Source: Nemertoderma westbladi
Taxonomy: Eukaryota > Xenacoelomorpha > Nemertodermatida > Nemertodermatidae
NCBI GenBank assembly: GCA_032718475.1
Contig: JAUCBJ010009109.1
Coordinates: forward strand, 62,001-126,000
Direction of reading: 5' to 3'
Length of the DNA: 64,000 nucleotides
A program made the translations under genes and the position numbers. This document shows positions 1-11,280 of the stretch, in pieces. The notes beneath the pieces were generated by a model. It was not told the origin of the DNA, searched no databases, and worked only from the letters and a program-made list of their open reading frames with translations. How positions within the stretch are numbered: the stretch's first letter is position 1; the number at the start of each line of letters is the position of its first letter.

Positions 1-2
1 AC

Positions 3-1133
3 TGTTTGTCGGCAGCGAGACAGCGATTCATTCTATTGAAGCCAAGCAGGGCAGTCGGCACTATGTATGACGCCTGTCTGGTTTGCAAGAGGGTGAACGC
101 CAGAGTATTGGAACAGGAGATGGCTGAACTCCCGGAAGCGAGAGTGCAGGCATATGACCCACCCTTTACGAACACAGGGGTGGATTGTTTTGGTCCGATT
201 GAGGCAAAGAGTGGACGGCTGACCCACAAGCGATGGGGTCTGCTACTGACATGTATGGCGAGTAGAGCCATACATATCGAGCGTGTGGCAGACATGTCGA
301 CCAAATCTCTGCTCCTGGCCTTAAAGAGATTTATGGCCAGGAGAGGACTAGTAAAGGCGTTCTACTCTGACAAGGGTACAAACTTTGTCGGAGGGAATAG
401 CGAGTTGAACGCGGCTCATAAAGCAGCACAGAATAAGGAAATTTCTGCAGCACTTTTGCCGCAAAGAGTAGAATGGAGATTTAATACTCCAGAGAGTCCT
501 TGGAGAGGAGGAAGTTGGGAGCGTTTAGTTCGCTCTGTGAAGCAGGCCATTGCCAAAACGTTGCCTGTAAACAAACAACTTACCGACGACGAACTGGTCA
601 CAGCTTTCATTGAAATCGAGCATACACTAAACTCGAGGCCGATAGCTATGTTACCAGACGGTGTTGCATTAACGCCGAATCATTTGCTAATGCAGAGTCC
701 AGCATTTCTTGTGCCGGCATCAGAACCCATTAGTGCCGACCTATATAGTCGTAAGAGCTGGAAAATGACTCAATTTGTGGCGTACACATTCTGGGAATAT
801 TGGCGGGAATACTATCTTCCCACCATATCTACCAGAACAAAGTGGTACAAGACGGTTCGGAGTCTCCAAAGGGGAGATTACGTACTGATAACCGAACCTA
901 TTGTCAAGAGAAAGTATTGGGAGACTGGAGTGATCTTGCACACACACCCAGACGTGCAAAACATAGTGCGCACAGTCACTGTGAAAATTAGGTGCAAGTG
1001 TCCGCACCCAAAAAAGTGTAAAACTAATGGTTTACACACCTTGGACCGACCGGTCCAAGATATTGTGTTATTAGAGGAGACACGTATCGAGACGGGAGAT
1101 TATAATTTGTCTCCTGCCTCAAAACAGACTTAG
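3..1133 (+). CDS. BEL/Pao pol polyprotein, integrase end (5' partial)
   Basis: This is the C-terminal end of a retrotransposon polyprotein; it is open to the left window edge, so the start is missing. Numbering from the codon at position 6: the end of the zinc-binding HHCC domain shows CLVC (24-27). The integrase catalytic triad is D60 (GVDCFGP), D122 (YSDKGTNFVGG) and E172 (GGSWERLVRSVK), the last context being typical of BEL/Pao. A C-terminal domain follows, with KSWKMTQFVAYTFWEYWREYY and a QRGDYVLI motif (about 250-310), as found after BEL/Pao integrases. Protease, reverse transcriptase and RNase H would lie upstream. It would insert element cDNA into the host genome. The reading frame is intact with no internal stop, so the copy may be young. 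Confidence 0.92.
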   Translation, partial: CLSAARQRFILLKPSRAVGTMYDACLVCKRVNARVLEQEMAELPEARVQAYDPPFTNTGVDCFGPIEAKSGRLTHKRWGLLLTCMASRAIHIERVADMSTKSLLLALKRFMARRGLVKAFYSDKGTNFVGGNSELNAAHKAAQNKEISAALLPQRVEWRFNTPESPWRGGSWERLVRSVKQAIAKTLPVNKQLTDDELVTAFIEIEHTLNSRPIAMLPDGVALTPNHLLMQSPAFLVPASEPISADLYSRKSWKMTQFVAYTFWEYWREYYLPTISTRTKWYKTVRSLQRGDYVLITEPIVKRKYWETGVILHTHPDVQNIVRTVTVKIRCKCPHPKKCKTNGLHTLDRPVQDIVLLEETRIETGDYNLSPASKQT

Positions 1134-1890
1134 TGTTAGACGCAACTCACTTCGTATGCATTCCTCGTATGCAAATACAAGGAAATGCATAGGAGCGGGG
1201 TTGTGGTGATTTGCGTTGAGTTTTGTCTGGTGGGTATCAAAACAAAATTTTATTTTCAAAATTTTTTTGGAAAATTAGAAAATTTTAAAAATTAGAAGTG
1301 AACCCAAGACAATTCCAGACGCTGTGTATAGACGCGTTTTAGAATTCGTCTATAGATAAACAGTAATTTGAAAAGTCGTGAAGCCTGGAAAATAGCATTT
1401 AGAAACCATGGTGACGGCTATATTACGTAGGAGTGTAAATTGAGTTTAGCAACTTCCACAGATTGGTGCCAACAGTGCAACTAAGGTGCTAAAGGTTAGT
1501 AGCACCAGAGGCGTGCATGGACCCCACTCAGTAGTTTGCAGGATGTGTGATGTTCGATTATCAAACCTGTGGGTTTGGTATAGTCGAGTATTGTGGCTAT
1601 GGTCCTTTCTAACTACTGTAGTTTAGTAAGAGAAATGGGAGTAGTTTGGGCATCAAAAAGTGAGTTGGTCACGGCCAGTTTATCTCCAAAGTTTTTGCGC
1701 TATGCATGGGAATAGGTTAGAGGATAGTTAGTTAGGAAGAGACGGGATCTAGAGAGTCGAACCTGAACTGCTGGAAGGCGGGGGGTTCGGGAGGTCTGTC
1801 CTTCGGCGGCATCTAACTGATTTACCCACAGTGTAGTTGGTTACGTAACGGCACTTATTGGGATATATATATGTATATACGCGTAACATA
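1134..1890 (+). other. Spacer between the two retroelement ORFs
   Basis: No ORF of note. It holds the first copy of the CAAACC-N4-GGTTTG stem-loop (1562-1577) and, just before the second ORF, an AT-rich stretch with TATATATATG and GTTACGTAAC palindromes (about 1841-1875). The length (about 760 nt) argues for a separate mRNA or internal initiation for the second ORF rather than simple frameshifting from pol. Confidence 0.5.
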
Positions 1891-4800
1891 ATGGAGAGGG
1901 ATATTAGAGCGCAACCGCGCAGAGGATTTACTGCCAGAGAGGAGGCGGAGCTACCATTCGCGCGACCAGGATGTAAAGATTCGAACGTTTACTACCATGG
2001 GCGGTCCGTGATGGAGCTGAACGGAAAGTACAAGCCAAGTTATGATAAAGAATTACGGAGAGAAAGAATGAGAGCGTTGGGGGACCGGATGGAAGTTTTG
2101 CGGAAAGAGTATCGCACGCGGTATCCCTACGACTTTGCTTTGGACGTGTGCGACATTAGCGCAGATCCGGACGAGGAAATCGCACGACTATACCATATGA
2201 ATATGTATTTACGACACGAGGAGCCTCTACCTGCAGTCCGAGACCAGTTCGACGGAATGCACCTGTATCGGAGGACTCGAGGCGAGGATCAGGAGACGCC
2301 GAAAGTCTTCAGCGTATACAAGCTCTTCTACAAGTGTGGTGAATGCATGAATAAACAGGACGTGGCGATTCCCGACCGACTAGACGAGCAACATCCGGAA
2401 CCGATATTAACGCGATGTCCAGCTCACCAATTCCTTAGATATAACGAGGGAGGTTACCCGATGAGCAACCCGATGATCAGTATCGACTTCAGCGGAAAGC
2501 GACCTCCGAGACCCATTACGCCGACCGTTACGACATTAGATCCGTATACGGAGATTAAACCCTGTTCGACACCCAGTTTGATAGAGACGGCAGCGGCCAT
2601 TTCGCTGTACCGAGCCTACAAGGATCTAGAGGCGCGGCGCGAAGCGGCGCGGGACTCGGGTACCAAACCCGCGGGTTTGGAGCTCTCGAGTCCCTGGACT
2701 GCGTTTACTTCACCTCACCGAGTGAGAAGCCTCACGCCTGAGCATCAGGATGACATAGACGCGTTGCGGCAGGAGGAGCGAGCGGCGAAGGCGAAGGAGT
2801 TATTTGAGAACAGGATAGCGGAGTATAATAAGACCGCGGATAGACATCAAGAGGAGACGAGGAGAGTGACCGGATTTGTTCCACAGGTCGTATCTCAACC
2901 CGGACCGGTGTATTATTCCGACGGCACTGAACCTGCGATATTAGTAGATCATCCGGAGTCGCGAGAAGCGATACGATTCTTGCCGATGGTAAGAATGGCG
3001 GACCATTGGAACGTCGACTGTCTACGGGAAGTTTTATGCGCGAAGTTCTTGCGTGATGTCCCAATGCAGATCACAGATTATGACACGTTGGATAAGATTG
3101 GAGCTCCGGGAAAGGAGAGTAAGCTATTCGGATGGTTGGATAAGTACATCAAGGTATGGGTCGCGGTGGCTACATTCCCAGATGACGAGGAGGTAGACCA
3201 GACGTGGCTGAGGAGGAAGGGTTCTTATACCCGATATGATGACCACAAGGCGATCGAGCGCATGTGGACCCCATCAGATGAGATTCAGCGTCAGTGGAGG
3301 AAGACGGAGGAATCACTGCAAGATTGGAGGGTGATGTTCTACGACAATGAAGGAGGGTCCCATCAAGAATGCTTGACCAGCAAGTGTATTCAAATTCGTG
3401 CGGCCGATGGTGTGACTCATGTGTTTATGCGTGTGAGGGCGGATCGAGAGAGACCGGAGCCCATCATAACGACACAATATCGGAAGGGGAAGGATCCTAG
3501 GGAACAGATTTTGGAGGTATGCAGGCGAGGAGGTATGCACGGAGCAGAGCGTATCGACGCCAGGATGTTACCAAAGAAAGTTAGAGAGGCTATTCTCAAC
3601 CAAGATTACGTCAAGGTGGGATCGGGAGTCCAGAGCGATTTAGAGAGCGACTTCAACGCCATGACTGATCTGGAAGATAGATTGCCGAGACCGTTTGTCG
3701 ACACCAAGCTATTGTTGCTATGGGCACAGGATATTGGAATTTATAGGGAGTATCCCAACTCTGCCAAGACTGGTATGGGCTTTATAGCACACTTGTTGTA
3801 TAATTGGGACTTTAAGTTAAAGACGCAAAAGAAGTACGAGGAGGCGTATGGCGAATACAACACGCCACCGGGAGCGGAGTTCAAATCCCACTTCAAGCGG
3901 CAAGCGTTAGTGTATTGGAACATTTGCGCGCCACCCCGTGCGTCGCTACAATATTATTTGGTGCTTGAGTCGAACACGGTGACTTGTTTATTAGCGGATA
4001 TCGTTGCGCGAGTTTTGAAGCGTCATCCATTGGTATTCGGAGGAGATCAATACGTTCGCTCGAAAGGGGGAATCCAATCCGACGTGATGAAGCGTTTCTT
4101 AACCCCGTTCTTCAACCAATCGTTAGAGAATACGTCGATGGTGAGGAGAGGATTAGCGATATTCGAAGGAATATATCGACAGAATATCGGAGATTTGGGA
4201 GACCGACCGTCGATGGAATATCCGACGCCAGAAGCTTTGGAGAAGTGGTTCGGGAATCAAACCCGCGGGTTTGGTACTCCCTTCCACTCGGAGGCTGATA
4301 GACCTGTTAAGGAGGGCTGGCCGGAGACTTTAGTAGAGGTGTTCGGAGTAGATCTTCCGGTGGAGAAGACATATCCGAAACGAACGCGGGAGGAAATATT
4401 AGAGATAGAGGATAAGGGCGAGGATGTTTACTTTGTTCCGGATCGACAACCGTTGACTGGAGAGGACGACATCGTATTAGACATTGGGAAAGAAGGAAGT
4501 GCGAAACCGATTGGAGACCTCATATACGAGAGGGCCTGGTTTCCACAAGCGCGTAGGTGCAAATTGTGCGGCAGCACAAGGCACAATCTAAAGTCGTGCG
4601 ACGCGGTAATAGAGGCGGCGCATAAGGTCTGCCGTTGGTGTAATGAGACCGACCATTCGTTTCATACGTGCACCGTCTTCATTTCTCAATGCGGATATTG
4701 CGGGGTAAAAGGACACCGTAGCGCGAGATGTCAGCTGCGAGATGATTCCTTTCAAAACCATAGCGCTAACCTACTTCGGGAGATGTTAGATAAGTGGGAG

Positions 4801-5769
4801 AGTGTGGCGGATTACCATATTCAAGCGCAGATGCGTTGGTTACCATTTAAAGCGGGGTATGGGTTTTGGGCGGTAGACCCATCGCACGTTGCGTACGAGC
4901 CATATCTTCAATCGCTACCACAATATCAGGAGCTCATCCTAACTGCTCAAGACCTTCCACAAAACACTGGAGTTATCGTAGTCCGAGAGTACTTCAGACA
5001 ATTAAACATGGACAATAAGTACACATGGAACTTCGTTGCTATTTGCGATCGCATCACGAAGGGTGTATTTACGGAGACTAGAAAAGTGGTACGCACGCGA
5101 GGTGATTGGAGGATGGCGGCTATACAATACCGCAACGAATTCTTGTTGACTCATGTGCCAGTGGGTTCATTGACCGCTGAGAGGATACAGGAACAAAGGA
5201 TCGCAGCGACCACAGCGATGACCGCTGGAGCTCAAGGCTCGCGGAAAGAACCAGGAGGAGGGGTCCAAGACAAGCGTCAAGTCAAGGACGACCACTATCA
5301 TTCAATTATAGAAGCGCAGCGGTTGCAGCGCAAGGCGCAGGGGGCGTCTGAGAAAGCGCGTGTGCAACTGCAGAAGGAAGAATTGGCGGAAGCGACCACG
5401 GGAGCGCGACAATTGGGACGAGGCCGAGGGAGAAGTTCGAGCCGAGAATCTGTCGGGGCTCAGGGAACGTCGTCGTCGGTTCCGGGGAGTGACGCCTCAC
5501 GGACGCCGTCAACGGAGTCGACTGGAGGACGACTGGTGTATCTGGGAAGGGGGCGAAAAAGAGGAGCGAGCCCAAAGAACCCAGGAGCGAGTCGATAATA
5601 CATTATGGCACAGGGCGACAGACTCTAGATATATACATCATCGTCGCTCTGATGTATATTGTAGCATTTGAAAATCTTCGACTAGACTCATATACACTAG
5701 TTGAGTTATTTGAATTTATATTATGAAAGAGGCGAAGGAAGTGATTGGGGAGACAAACCTGCGGGTTTG
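1562..5769. repeat. Stem-loop CAAACC-NGYG-GGTTTG, four copies
   Basis: Copies at 1562-1577 (loop TGTG), 2664-2679 (CGCG), 4258-4273 (CGCG) and 5754-5769 (TGCG). All keep the six-base arms. The two copies with CGCG are full palindromes; the copy at 2663-2680 extends to 18 nt. Two copies lie in the coding region in different reading frames (TKPAGL and QTRGFG), so selection on the protein does not explain them. Confidence 0.85.
1891..5598 (+). CDS. Gag-like retroelement protein with three CCHC zinc knuckles
   Basis: A 1235-residue protein counted from the ATG at 1891 (the frame is open for 11 codons upstream but without an ATG). Three zinc knuckles of exact form C-x2-C-x4-H-x4-C lie at residues 890-903, 914-927 and 934-947, the nucleic-acid-binding signature of retroelement Gag. 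The N-terminal 850 residues are charged and Trp/Tyr-rich and I do not recognise the fold. The C-terminus (about 1100-1235) is Gln/Arg/Ser-rich with GRGRGR, an RNA-binding type of composition. It follows the integrase ORF, the reverse of the usual gag-pol order, so it is either a third ORF of a large BEL element or the gag of a second, adjacent element. It contains two copies of the palindromic motif (2664, 4258). The frame is intact. Confidence 0.7.
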   Translation: MERDIRAQPRRGFTAREEAELPFARPGCKDSNVYYHGRSVMELNGKYKPSYDKELRRERMRALGDRMEVLRKEYRTRYPYDFALDVCDISADPDEEIARLYHMNMYLRHEEPLPAVRDQFDGMHLYRRTRGEDQETPKVFSVYKLFYKCGECMNKQDVAIPDRLDEQHPEPILTRCPAHQFLRYNEGGYPMSNPMISIDFSGKRPPRPITPTVTTLDPYTEIKPCSTPSLIETAAAISLYRAYKDLEARREAARDSGTKPAGLELSSPWTAFTSPHRVRSLTPEHQDDIDALRQEERAAKAKELFENRIAEYNKTADRHQEETRRVTGFVPQVVSQPGPVYYSDGTEPAILVDHPESREAIRFLPMVRMADHWNVDCLREVLCAKFLRDVPMQITDYDTLDKIGAPGKESKLFGWLDKYIKVWVAVATFPDDEEVDQTWLRRKGSYTRYDDHKAIERMWTPSDEIQRQWRKTEESLQDWRVMFYDNEGGSHQECLTSKCIQIRAADGVTHVFMRVRADRERPEPIITTQYRKGKDPREQILEVCRRGGMHGAERIDARMLPKKVREAILNQDYVKVGSGVQSDLESDFNAMTDLEDRLPRPFVDTKLLLLWAQDIGIYREYPNSAKTGMGFIAHLLYNWDFKLKTQKKYEEAYGEYNTPPGAEFKSHFKRQALVYWNICAPPRASLQYYLVLESNTVTCLLADIVARVLKRHPLVFGGDQYVRSKGGIQSDVMKRFLTPFFNQSLENTSMVRRGLAIFEGIYRQNIGDLGDRPSMEYPTPEALEKWFGNQTRGFGTPFHSEADRPVKEGWPETLVEVFGVDLPVEKTYPKRTREEILEIEDKGEDVYFVPDRQPLTGEDDIVLDIGKEGSAKPIGDLIYERAWFPQARRCKLCGSTRHNLKSCDAVIEAAHKVCRWCNETDHSFHTCTVFISQCGYCGVKGHRSARCQLRDDSFQNHSANLLREMLDKWESVADYHIQAQMRWLPFKAGYGFWAVDPSHVAYEPYLQSLPQYQELILTAQDLPQNTGVIVVREYFRQLNMDNKYTWNFVAICDRITKGVFTETRKVVRTRGDWRMAAIQYRNEFLLTHVPVGSLTAERIQEQRIAATTAMTAGAQGSRKEPGGGVQDKRQVKDDHYHSIIEAQRLQRKAQGASEKARVQLQKEELAEATTGARQLGRGRGRSSSRESVGAQGTSSSVPGSDASRTPSTESTGGRLVYLGRGRKRGASPKNPGASR

Positions 5770-8184
5770 GCTTACTCCTTTCACTTGCCCTAGCAAATTT
5801 ATATTTGATTTTGTATGTAGTAATCATTATGTAGTAAGAATGAACGAGAAACAATATTTTGTAAATTTAATTTGTATGTAAATTCATTATGCAATATCTA
5901 TGGCAATATTTGTAAATAGTAGAATTATTATGTTATTTAGATTGGTTGGAAGAAATTTATTTTGTTTTGTATACATCACCTTATACTCTTCTACAATTGG
6001 AGGGAAACATTATATGATTTCCCTTGGAGCGGTGTTACGGTATATGGCGCTGTATCCATAATATTAGTCATCATGCAGTATGCAATATTAGTCCGTTATG
6101 CAGTATGCAATATTAGTCCGTTATACTGTACGTAATATTAGTCCGTTGTGCAGCATGATATTTTAGATAAGGCATAACGCAGTGGTATTTAGGTAGGGAA
6201 ATCAAAACGCCCATATATTCGAAACCATCCATTTTGTATAGTATGTAGCCCTACCTACGTAATTTTGTATTAGGTTATATGTAGATAGTTCCAGGGTAAG
6301 TTTATTCGGACCCTGGATTCAGTGCTTGCTGATATTAGTTTTAGTAGGGCTAGCATATAGGGACACTGTCCTGGCCATTCAGCAGCCAGAGACGTGAACC
6401 ATTACCATATATGGTAATAATTCGAGGAAGGGGAGCAAATAGGGCTACAATCCGGCCTCCTTATTGGACTAGCTGCTTCCAGGTTGGTCTAGTGCTAGCA
6501 CGGACTGGAGAGCCAATAAGAAGGCGATTGAGTCACCCTATTGCATCACCCCATCCGGATCACCTATAAATTGGCGGTGTGCCGGTAAGGCCTCATCTAT
6601 CCACTCATCACATGACACCTAGCCCTAGCGCCTGTCTTGCTGTTTTTTCTTGATATTTTTCTGCATTTTGCTAATTTGATTAATTTTCGTGAAATGATTT
6701 GCTAGTGCGATTACTTGCTTGTGTTTCTCAATAATTCCTTTGATTGCTGCTAATTACAATTAAACTATGATTTCTACCTTTGATTAATGGTTCTATGTGA
6801 TTCTTTCTGCGCAATAATCCTAAGGGATTCTGAGACTGTCAGACTTTGTGATTTGCATGCGCCGCTACGGTAGCTATTAGCATCATGGAGAGCTAAGGCG
6901 CCAGTGGGCGGTGGGCGCATCGGGGGGTTGAGCGACTAGGAGAGAGCGGAGGATTCAAAGCGAGCAACGCTGGCCAGGGTCACCGTTGCGGGCGGGTAAC
7001 TTGCACTGCGACACGCAGACCGATCGCCGGTACAGCAAATTAGGGGGCTGATGATCCAGATTTTGTCTCTATTTAGTATTAGGGGGGCAGGAATTGGGTT
7101 AGTTAGGAGTCCTAGATGTACCTGGGAGAGGCCTGCGCGTATTACAACGTTGAGTGTGGAGTACGAGTAGTGAATTGCACAATTGTAAACTGTGATTTCT
7201 AACGCTGATTGGTGTGTTATTGAAGTGTGCCTAAGATTACGAATGCTTAGATAGGCGCTCTTTTCCTTTGATTGATTTCTATTTCTTAGTTACAATAATT
7301 AGTTATTGATTAGGTCAAAGTAATACGGCAAATTAGGCTATTACTATCGAAACCTGTTGCGTGATAAATTAGAATTACGTATTCTGGAACTCTTAGTAAT
7401 TAGTACGCTGTTAAATATTTGTGACTGTAATTAATTAGTAAAAAATTAAGAATTAGTACGCAGCATAGCGGAGAGTAGCTAAGGTAATAATTAGTGTACT
7501 GTAAACTATTCACGCTGAGCGGTTATTTGTATTAGCGGGCAATCAGCTAGAACGCACTATTCGGTACGCACGATACGCTAGTAATTTTGCTGGCCTAAAG
7601 CCAGTCGCGGGCAGTTTTAGACCCGGGGTGGTATTATCCACGTAGAAACAGATACTGTACCATTTTGATATTTTAAATATTCTCGCATTCACACATTACG
7701 TTAGGGAACCTCCAGTATTCGCGATTAGAAAGACGTAGGTAATAGCGTGCTTTAATAAGTGATAGAATCAGGCGTAAGAATACTCTGAGTGCAAGGCCTC
7801 TCGCACTCGTCTTAAGTAAGCTTAGGGAGCCGACTCAGGTTTATTGTTTTGGTTATTCCTGCGTGGCTCATAGATTCGAACAGTTAGCTCTCTATCGAGC
7901 AATCGGTAGAGAAAGGAACAAGCGATTTTGCAGGAGTTGTGTAAAATTAGTAAATTATATTAGTGGACGGCAGATTAGCGCCATCTAACGGTAAGTAGCG
8001 GTTTTGTATTTAGCAACCCTTACAATTTAGTAATATCACGCTCCTGATCCCCTTTACTTAACAGTAGAGCAGTCTTTGTGTCTTATTGGTTAGACGAGAA
8101 CTTATTAGGTTGGCAGAGAAGTATACCAGTATTTGTCTGTTCAACAGTTCTGCTGTTAGTATAGAGGTCGCGGTTGTTTATCAC
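5599..8184 (+). other. Retroelement 3' non-coding region, probable LTR
   Basis: No ORF over about 80 codons. Purine-rich stretches that could serve as polypurine tract are at about 5727-5752 and 6423-6437. A TATAAAT box at 6565 suggests U3/R promoter sequence. The rest is unremarkable. The exact LTR start cannot be set without the 5' copy. Confidence 0.45.
6565..6571 (+). promoter_or_regulatory. TATA box, probable LTR promoter
   Basis: TATAAAT in a GC-richer setting about 30 nt upstream of a pyrimidine-rich CCTCATCTATCC stretch (about 6590-6602) that could hold the transcription start. The position, downstream of the last ORF, is where the U3-R junction of a 3' LTR would be. Confidence 0.4.
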
Positions 8185-10285
8185 ACCCCATAATAATATA
8201 GGTTGTTACAACAATAAACACCAAACACAAGCACCCCATAATAATATAGGTTGTTACAACAATAAACACCAAACACAAGCACCCCATAATAATATAGGTT
8301 GTTACAACAATAAACACCAAACACAAGCACCCCATAATAATATAGGTTGTTACAACAATAGACACCAAACACAAGCACCCCATAATAATATACGTTGTTA
8401 CAACAGTAAACACCAAACACAAGCACCCCAGAATAATATAGGTTGTTACAACAATAAACACCAAACATAAGCACCCCATAATAATATAGGTTGTTACAAC
8501 AATAAACACCAAACACAAGCACCCCATAATAATATAGGTTGTTACAACAAAAAACACCAAACACAAGCACCCCATAATAATATAGGTTGTTACAACAATA
8601 AACACCAAACATAAGCACCCCATAATAATATAGGTTGTTACAACAATAAACACCAAACACAAGCACCCCATAATAATATAGGTTGTTACAACAATAAATA
8701 CCAAACACAAGCACCCCATAATAATATAGGTTGTTACAACAATAAACACCAAACACAAGCACCCCATAATAATATAGGTTGTTACAACAATAAACACCAA
8801 ACACAAGCACCCCATAATAATATACGTTGTTACAAGAGTAAACACCAAACACAAGCACCCCATAATAATATACGTTGTTACAACAGTAAACACCAAACAC
8901 AAGCACCCCATAATAATATAGGTTGTTACAACAATAAACACCAAACACAAGCACCCCATAATAATATAGGTTGTTACAACAATAAACACCAAACACAAGC
9001 ACCCCATAATAATATAGGTTGTTACAACAATAAACACCAAACACAAGCACCCCATAATAATATAGGTTGTTACAACAATAAACACCAAACACAAGCACCC
9101 CATAATAATATAGGTTGTTACAACAATAAACACCAAACACAAGCACCCCATAATAATATAGGTTGTTACAACAATAGACACCAAACACAAGCACCCCATA
9201 ATAATATACGTTGTTACAACAGTAAACACCAAACACAAGCACCCCAGAATAATATAGGTTGTTACAACAATAAACACCAAACATAAGCACCCCATAATAA
9301 TATAGGTTGTTACAACAATAAACACCAAACATAAGCACCCCATAATAATATAGGTTGTTACAACAATAAACACCAAACATAAACACCCCATAATAATATA
9401 GGTTGTTACAACAATAAACACCAAACATAAGCACCCCATAATAATATAGGTTGTTACAACAATAAACACCAAACACAAGCACCCCATAATAATATACGTT
9501 GTTACAACAGTAAACACCAAACACAAGCACCCTATAATAATATAGGTTGTTACAACAAAAAACACCAAACACAAGCACCCCATAATAATATAGGTTGTCA
9601 CAACAACAGACACCAAACACAAGCACCCCATAATAATATAGGTTGTTACAACAATAAACACCAAACACAAGCACCCCATAATAATATAGGTTGTTACAAC
9701 AATAAACACCAAACATAAGCACCCCATAATAATATAGGTTGTTACAACAATAAACACCAAACATAAGCACCCCATAATAATATAGGTTGTTACAACAATA
9801 AACACCAAACATAAGCACCCCATAATAATATAGGTTGTTACAACAATAAACACCAAACACAAGCACCCCATAATAATATACGTTGTTACAACAGTAAACA
9901 CCAAACACAAGCACCCCATAATAATATAGGTTTTTACAACAACAGACACCAAACACAAGCACCCCATAATAATATAGGTTGTTACAACAACAGACACCAA
10001 ACACAAGCACCCCATAATAATATAGGTTGTTACAACAATAAACACCAAACACAAGCACCCCATAATAATATAGGTTGTTACAACAAAAAACACCAAACAC
10101 AAGCACCCCATAATAATATAGGTTGTTACAACAACAGACACCAAACACAAGCACCCCATAATAATATAGGTTGTTACAACAATAAACACCAAACACAAGC
10201 ACCCCATAATAATATAGAACAATAAACACCAAACACAAGCACCCCATAATAATATAGAACAATAAACACCAAACACTAGCACCCC
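8185..10285. repeat. 48-bp minisatellite, about 44 copies
   Basis: Tandem 48-bp unit (GCACCCCATAATAATATAGG core on the + strand), with the last two copies at the right end shortened. It begins about 20 nt inside the intron after the PDZ3 half-exon of MAGI. Because 48 is divisible by three and the unit lacks stops in two - strand frames, the MAGI frame stays open through the entire array. Confidence 0.95.
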
Positions 10286-10304
10286 ATAAGCACCCTATAC
10301 ACAC

Positions 10305-10914
10305 CTGCGATTGTTCCTCTTCGCCGCCAACTATCCGAAATCCGAAGCCGTTTTGCAATCTCCTTAGAAACACCGTGGTCTCGAAACATTCAGACTCCGG
10401 GTCCAAACTCACCACAGAAGCTAAATCTCGTCCACGTCGGCCTTTATTCGACTTCTCTGAAGGAGCTGGGGAGAAAGTATGAGATGGAAATAAAGTTGTC
10501 GAATGGGGGGAAAGTAAGGGGGCATTGGGGTAAAGTACAGGGGGATGCGGATAATTCACGTTATCAGTTGACGGGTAGTAACTTTGTCCGACTAAATCGT
10601 AACAACTTCGCGAGGAAGGGATGTATGAACCGGGTAGGAATGGGTTGCCATTTATCGATCCCACGTCCACCTGGGTTGGCGAGTAGGGTAGGAAGGCACT
10701 GGTACACGCGGGACCTCTGGATACAGATACAAGAGAGGTCCCTGGATTCCTTGTAGACGACTTGTACCGGGACTCCAGGGGGTGGTGGTTGTATCCGAGG
10801 CAACTCGAATACGTCATATCGCGTCTCTTAGCAGCCTCTTTAATCTCATCGAAGGTCATTGACCCCGGCATTGAGTTACCCACAGTAATATCCTCCCCGA
10901 GGGAGTAGTTGCTG
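10305..10914 (-). CDS. MAGI: MAGI exon: linker and first third of PDZ3
   Basis: Internal exon of a membrane-associated guanylate kinase with inverted domain order, a multi-PDZ scaffold of cell junctions. About 175 residues of Ser/Pro/Tyr-rich linker (including EAAKRRD) precede the start of PDZ3, TTVFLRRLQNGFGFRIVGGE, with the GFGF carboxylate-binding loop. The donor is CAG|GTGTGT (exon ends at 10305, phase 0). The acceptor is most likely ATGAG|CAGC (exon starts at 10914; an alternative AGCAG puts it at 10911); base composition drops sharply to AT-rich DNA just upstream. Both acceptors leave a codon split 2+1, which does not match the 1+2 split of the exon at 17813, so a small exon is probably missing between them. 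The remainder of PDZ3 is not in the window. Confidence 0.85.
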
Positions 10915-11280
10915 CTCATAATTATTAGTTATTAATTTAATCATAAATAAATTATAATTTACTTAAATTCCCTATAAAACCTCCTGGTGTCCCATAAGGT
11001 TGAGACAACAGGTGGCAAGTCTGTCAAGTAACTTAAATACAATTGGTTGATAAGTTAAAGTAAAATTATTAAATTGCGAAACGATATTGGCGATATTTCC
11101 CCAAACAATAGAGGAATCAGGAACAAACGTAATATATAATTAGTTAATATTCATGACATTAGCAACCGCATAGCAACCATGTTAATGAAGCTGGAGTTAG
11201 AAAAACTATGGAATAAAAGGATATAAAGGCGACAGATGGTAACTATGAGTAATAATAAAACAATGTAGGCCTATTGTTTC

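Larger units (their letters stand above)
1..8184 (+). mobile_element. BEL/Pao LTR retroelement, 3' part
   Basis: The window opens inside the pol gene of a BEL/Pao-type LTR retrotransposon: integrase and its C-terminal domain (3-1133), then a long ORF with CCHC knuckles (1891-5598), then about 2.6 kb of non-coding DNA with a TATA box, probably including the 3' LTR. The right boundary is inferred from the start of the 48-bp MAGI intron array at 8185; I could not confirm LTR ends because the 5' LTR lies outside the window. A stem-loop motif repeated at 1562, 2664, 4258 and 5754 ties the segment 1.5-5.8 kb together as one unit. The element lies antisense to MAGI, inside the intron that follows the PDZ3 half-exon. 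Confidence 0.75.

Noticed and set aside
8156-10282. A 708-residue - strand reading frame of 16-residue repeats
   Set aside because: It is the 48-bp minisatellite read in a stop-free frame; it begins past a good MAGI splice donor and has no unique sequence.
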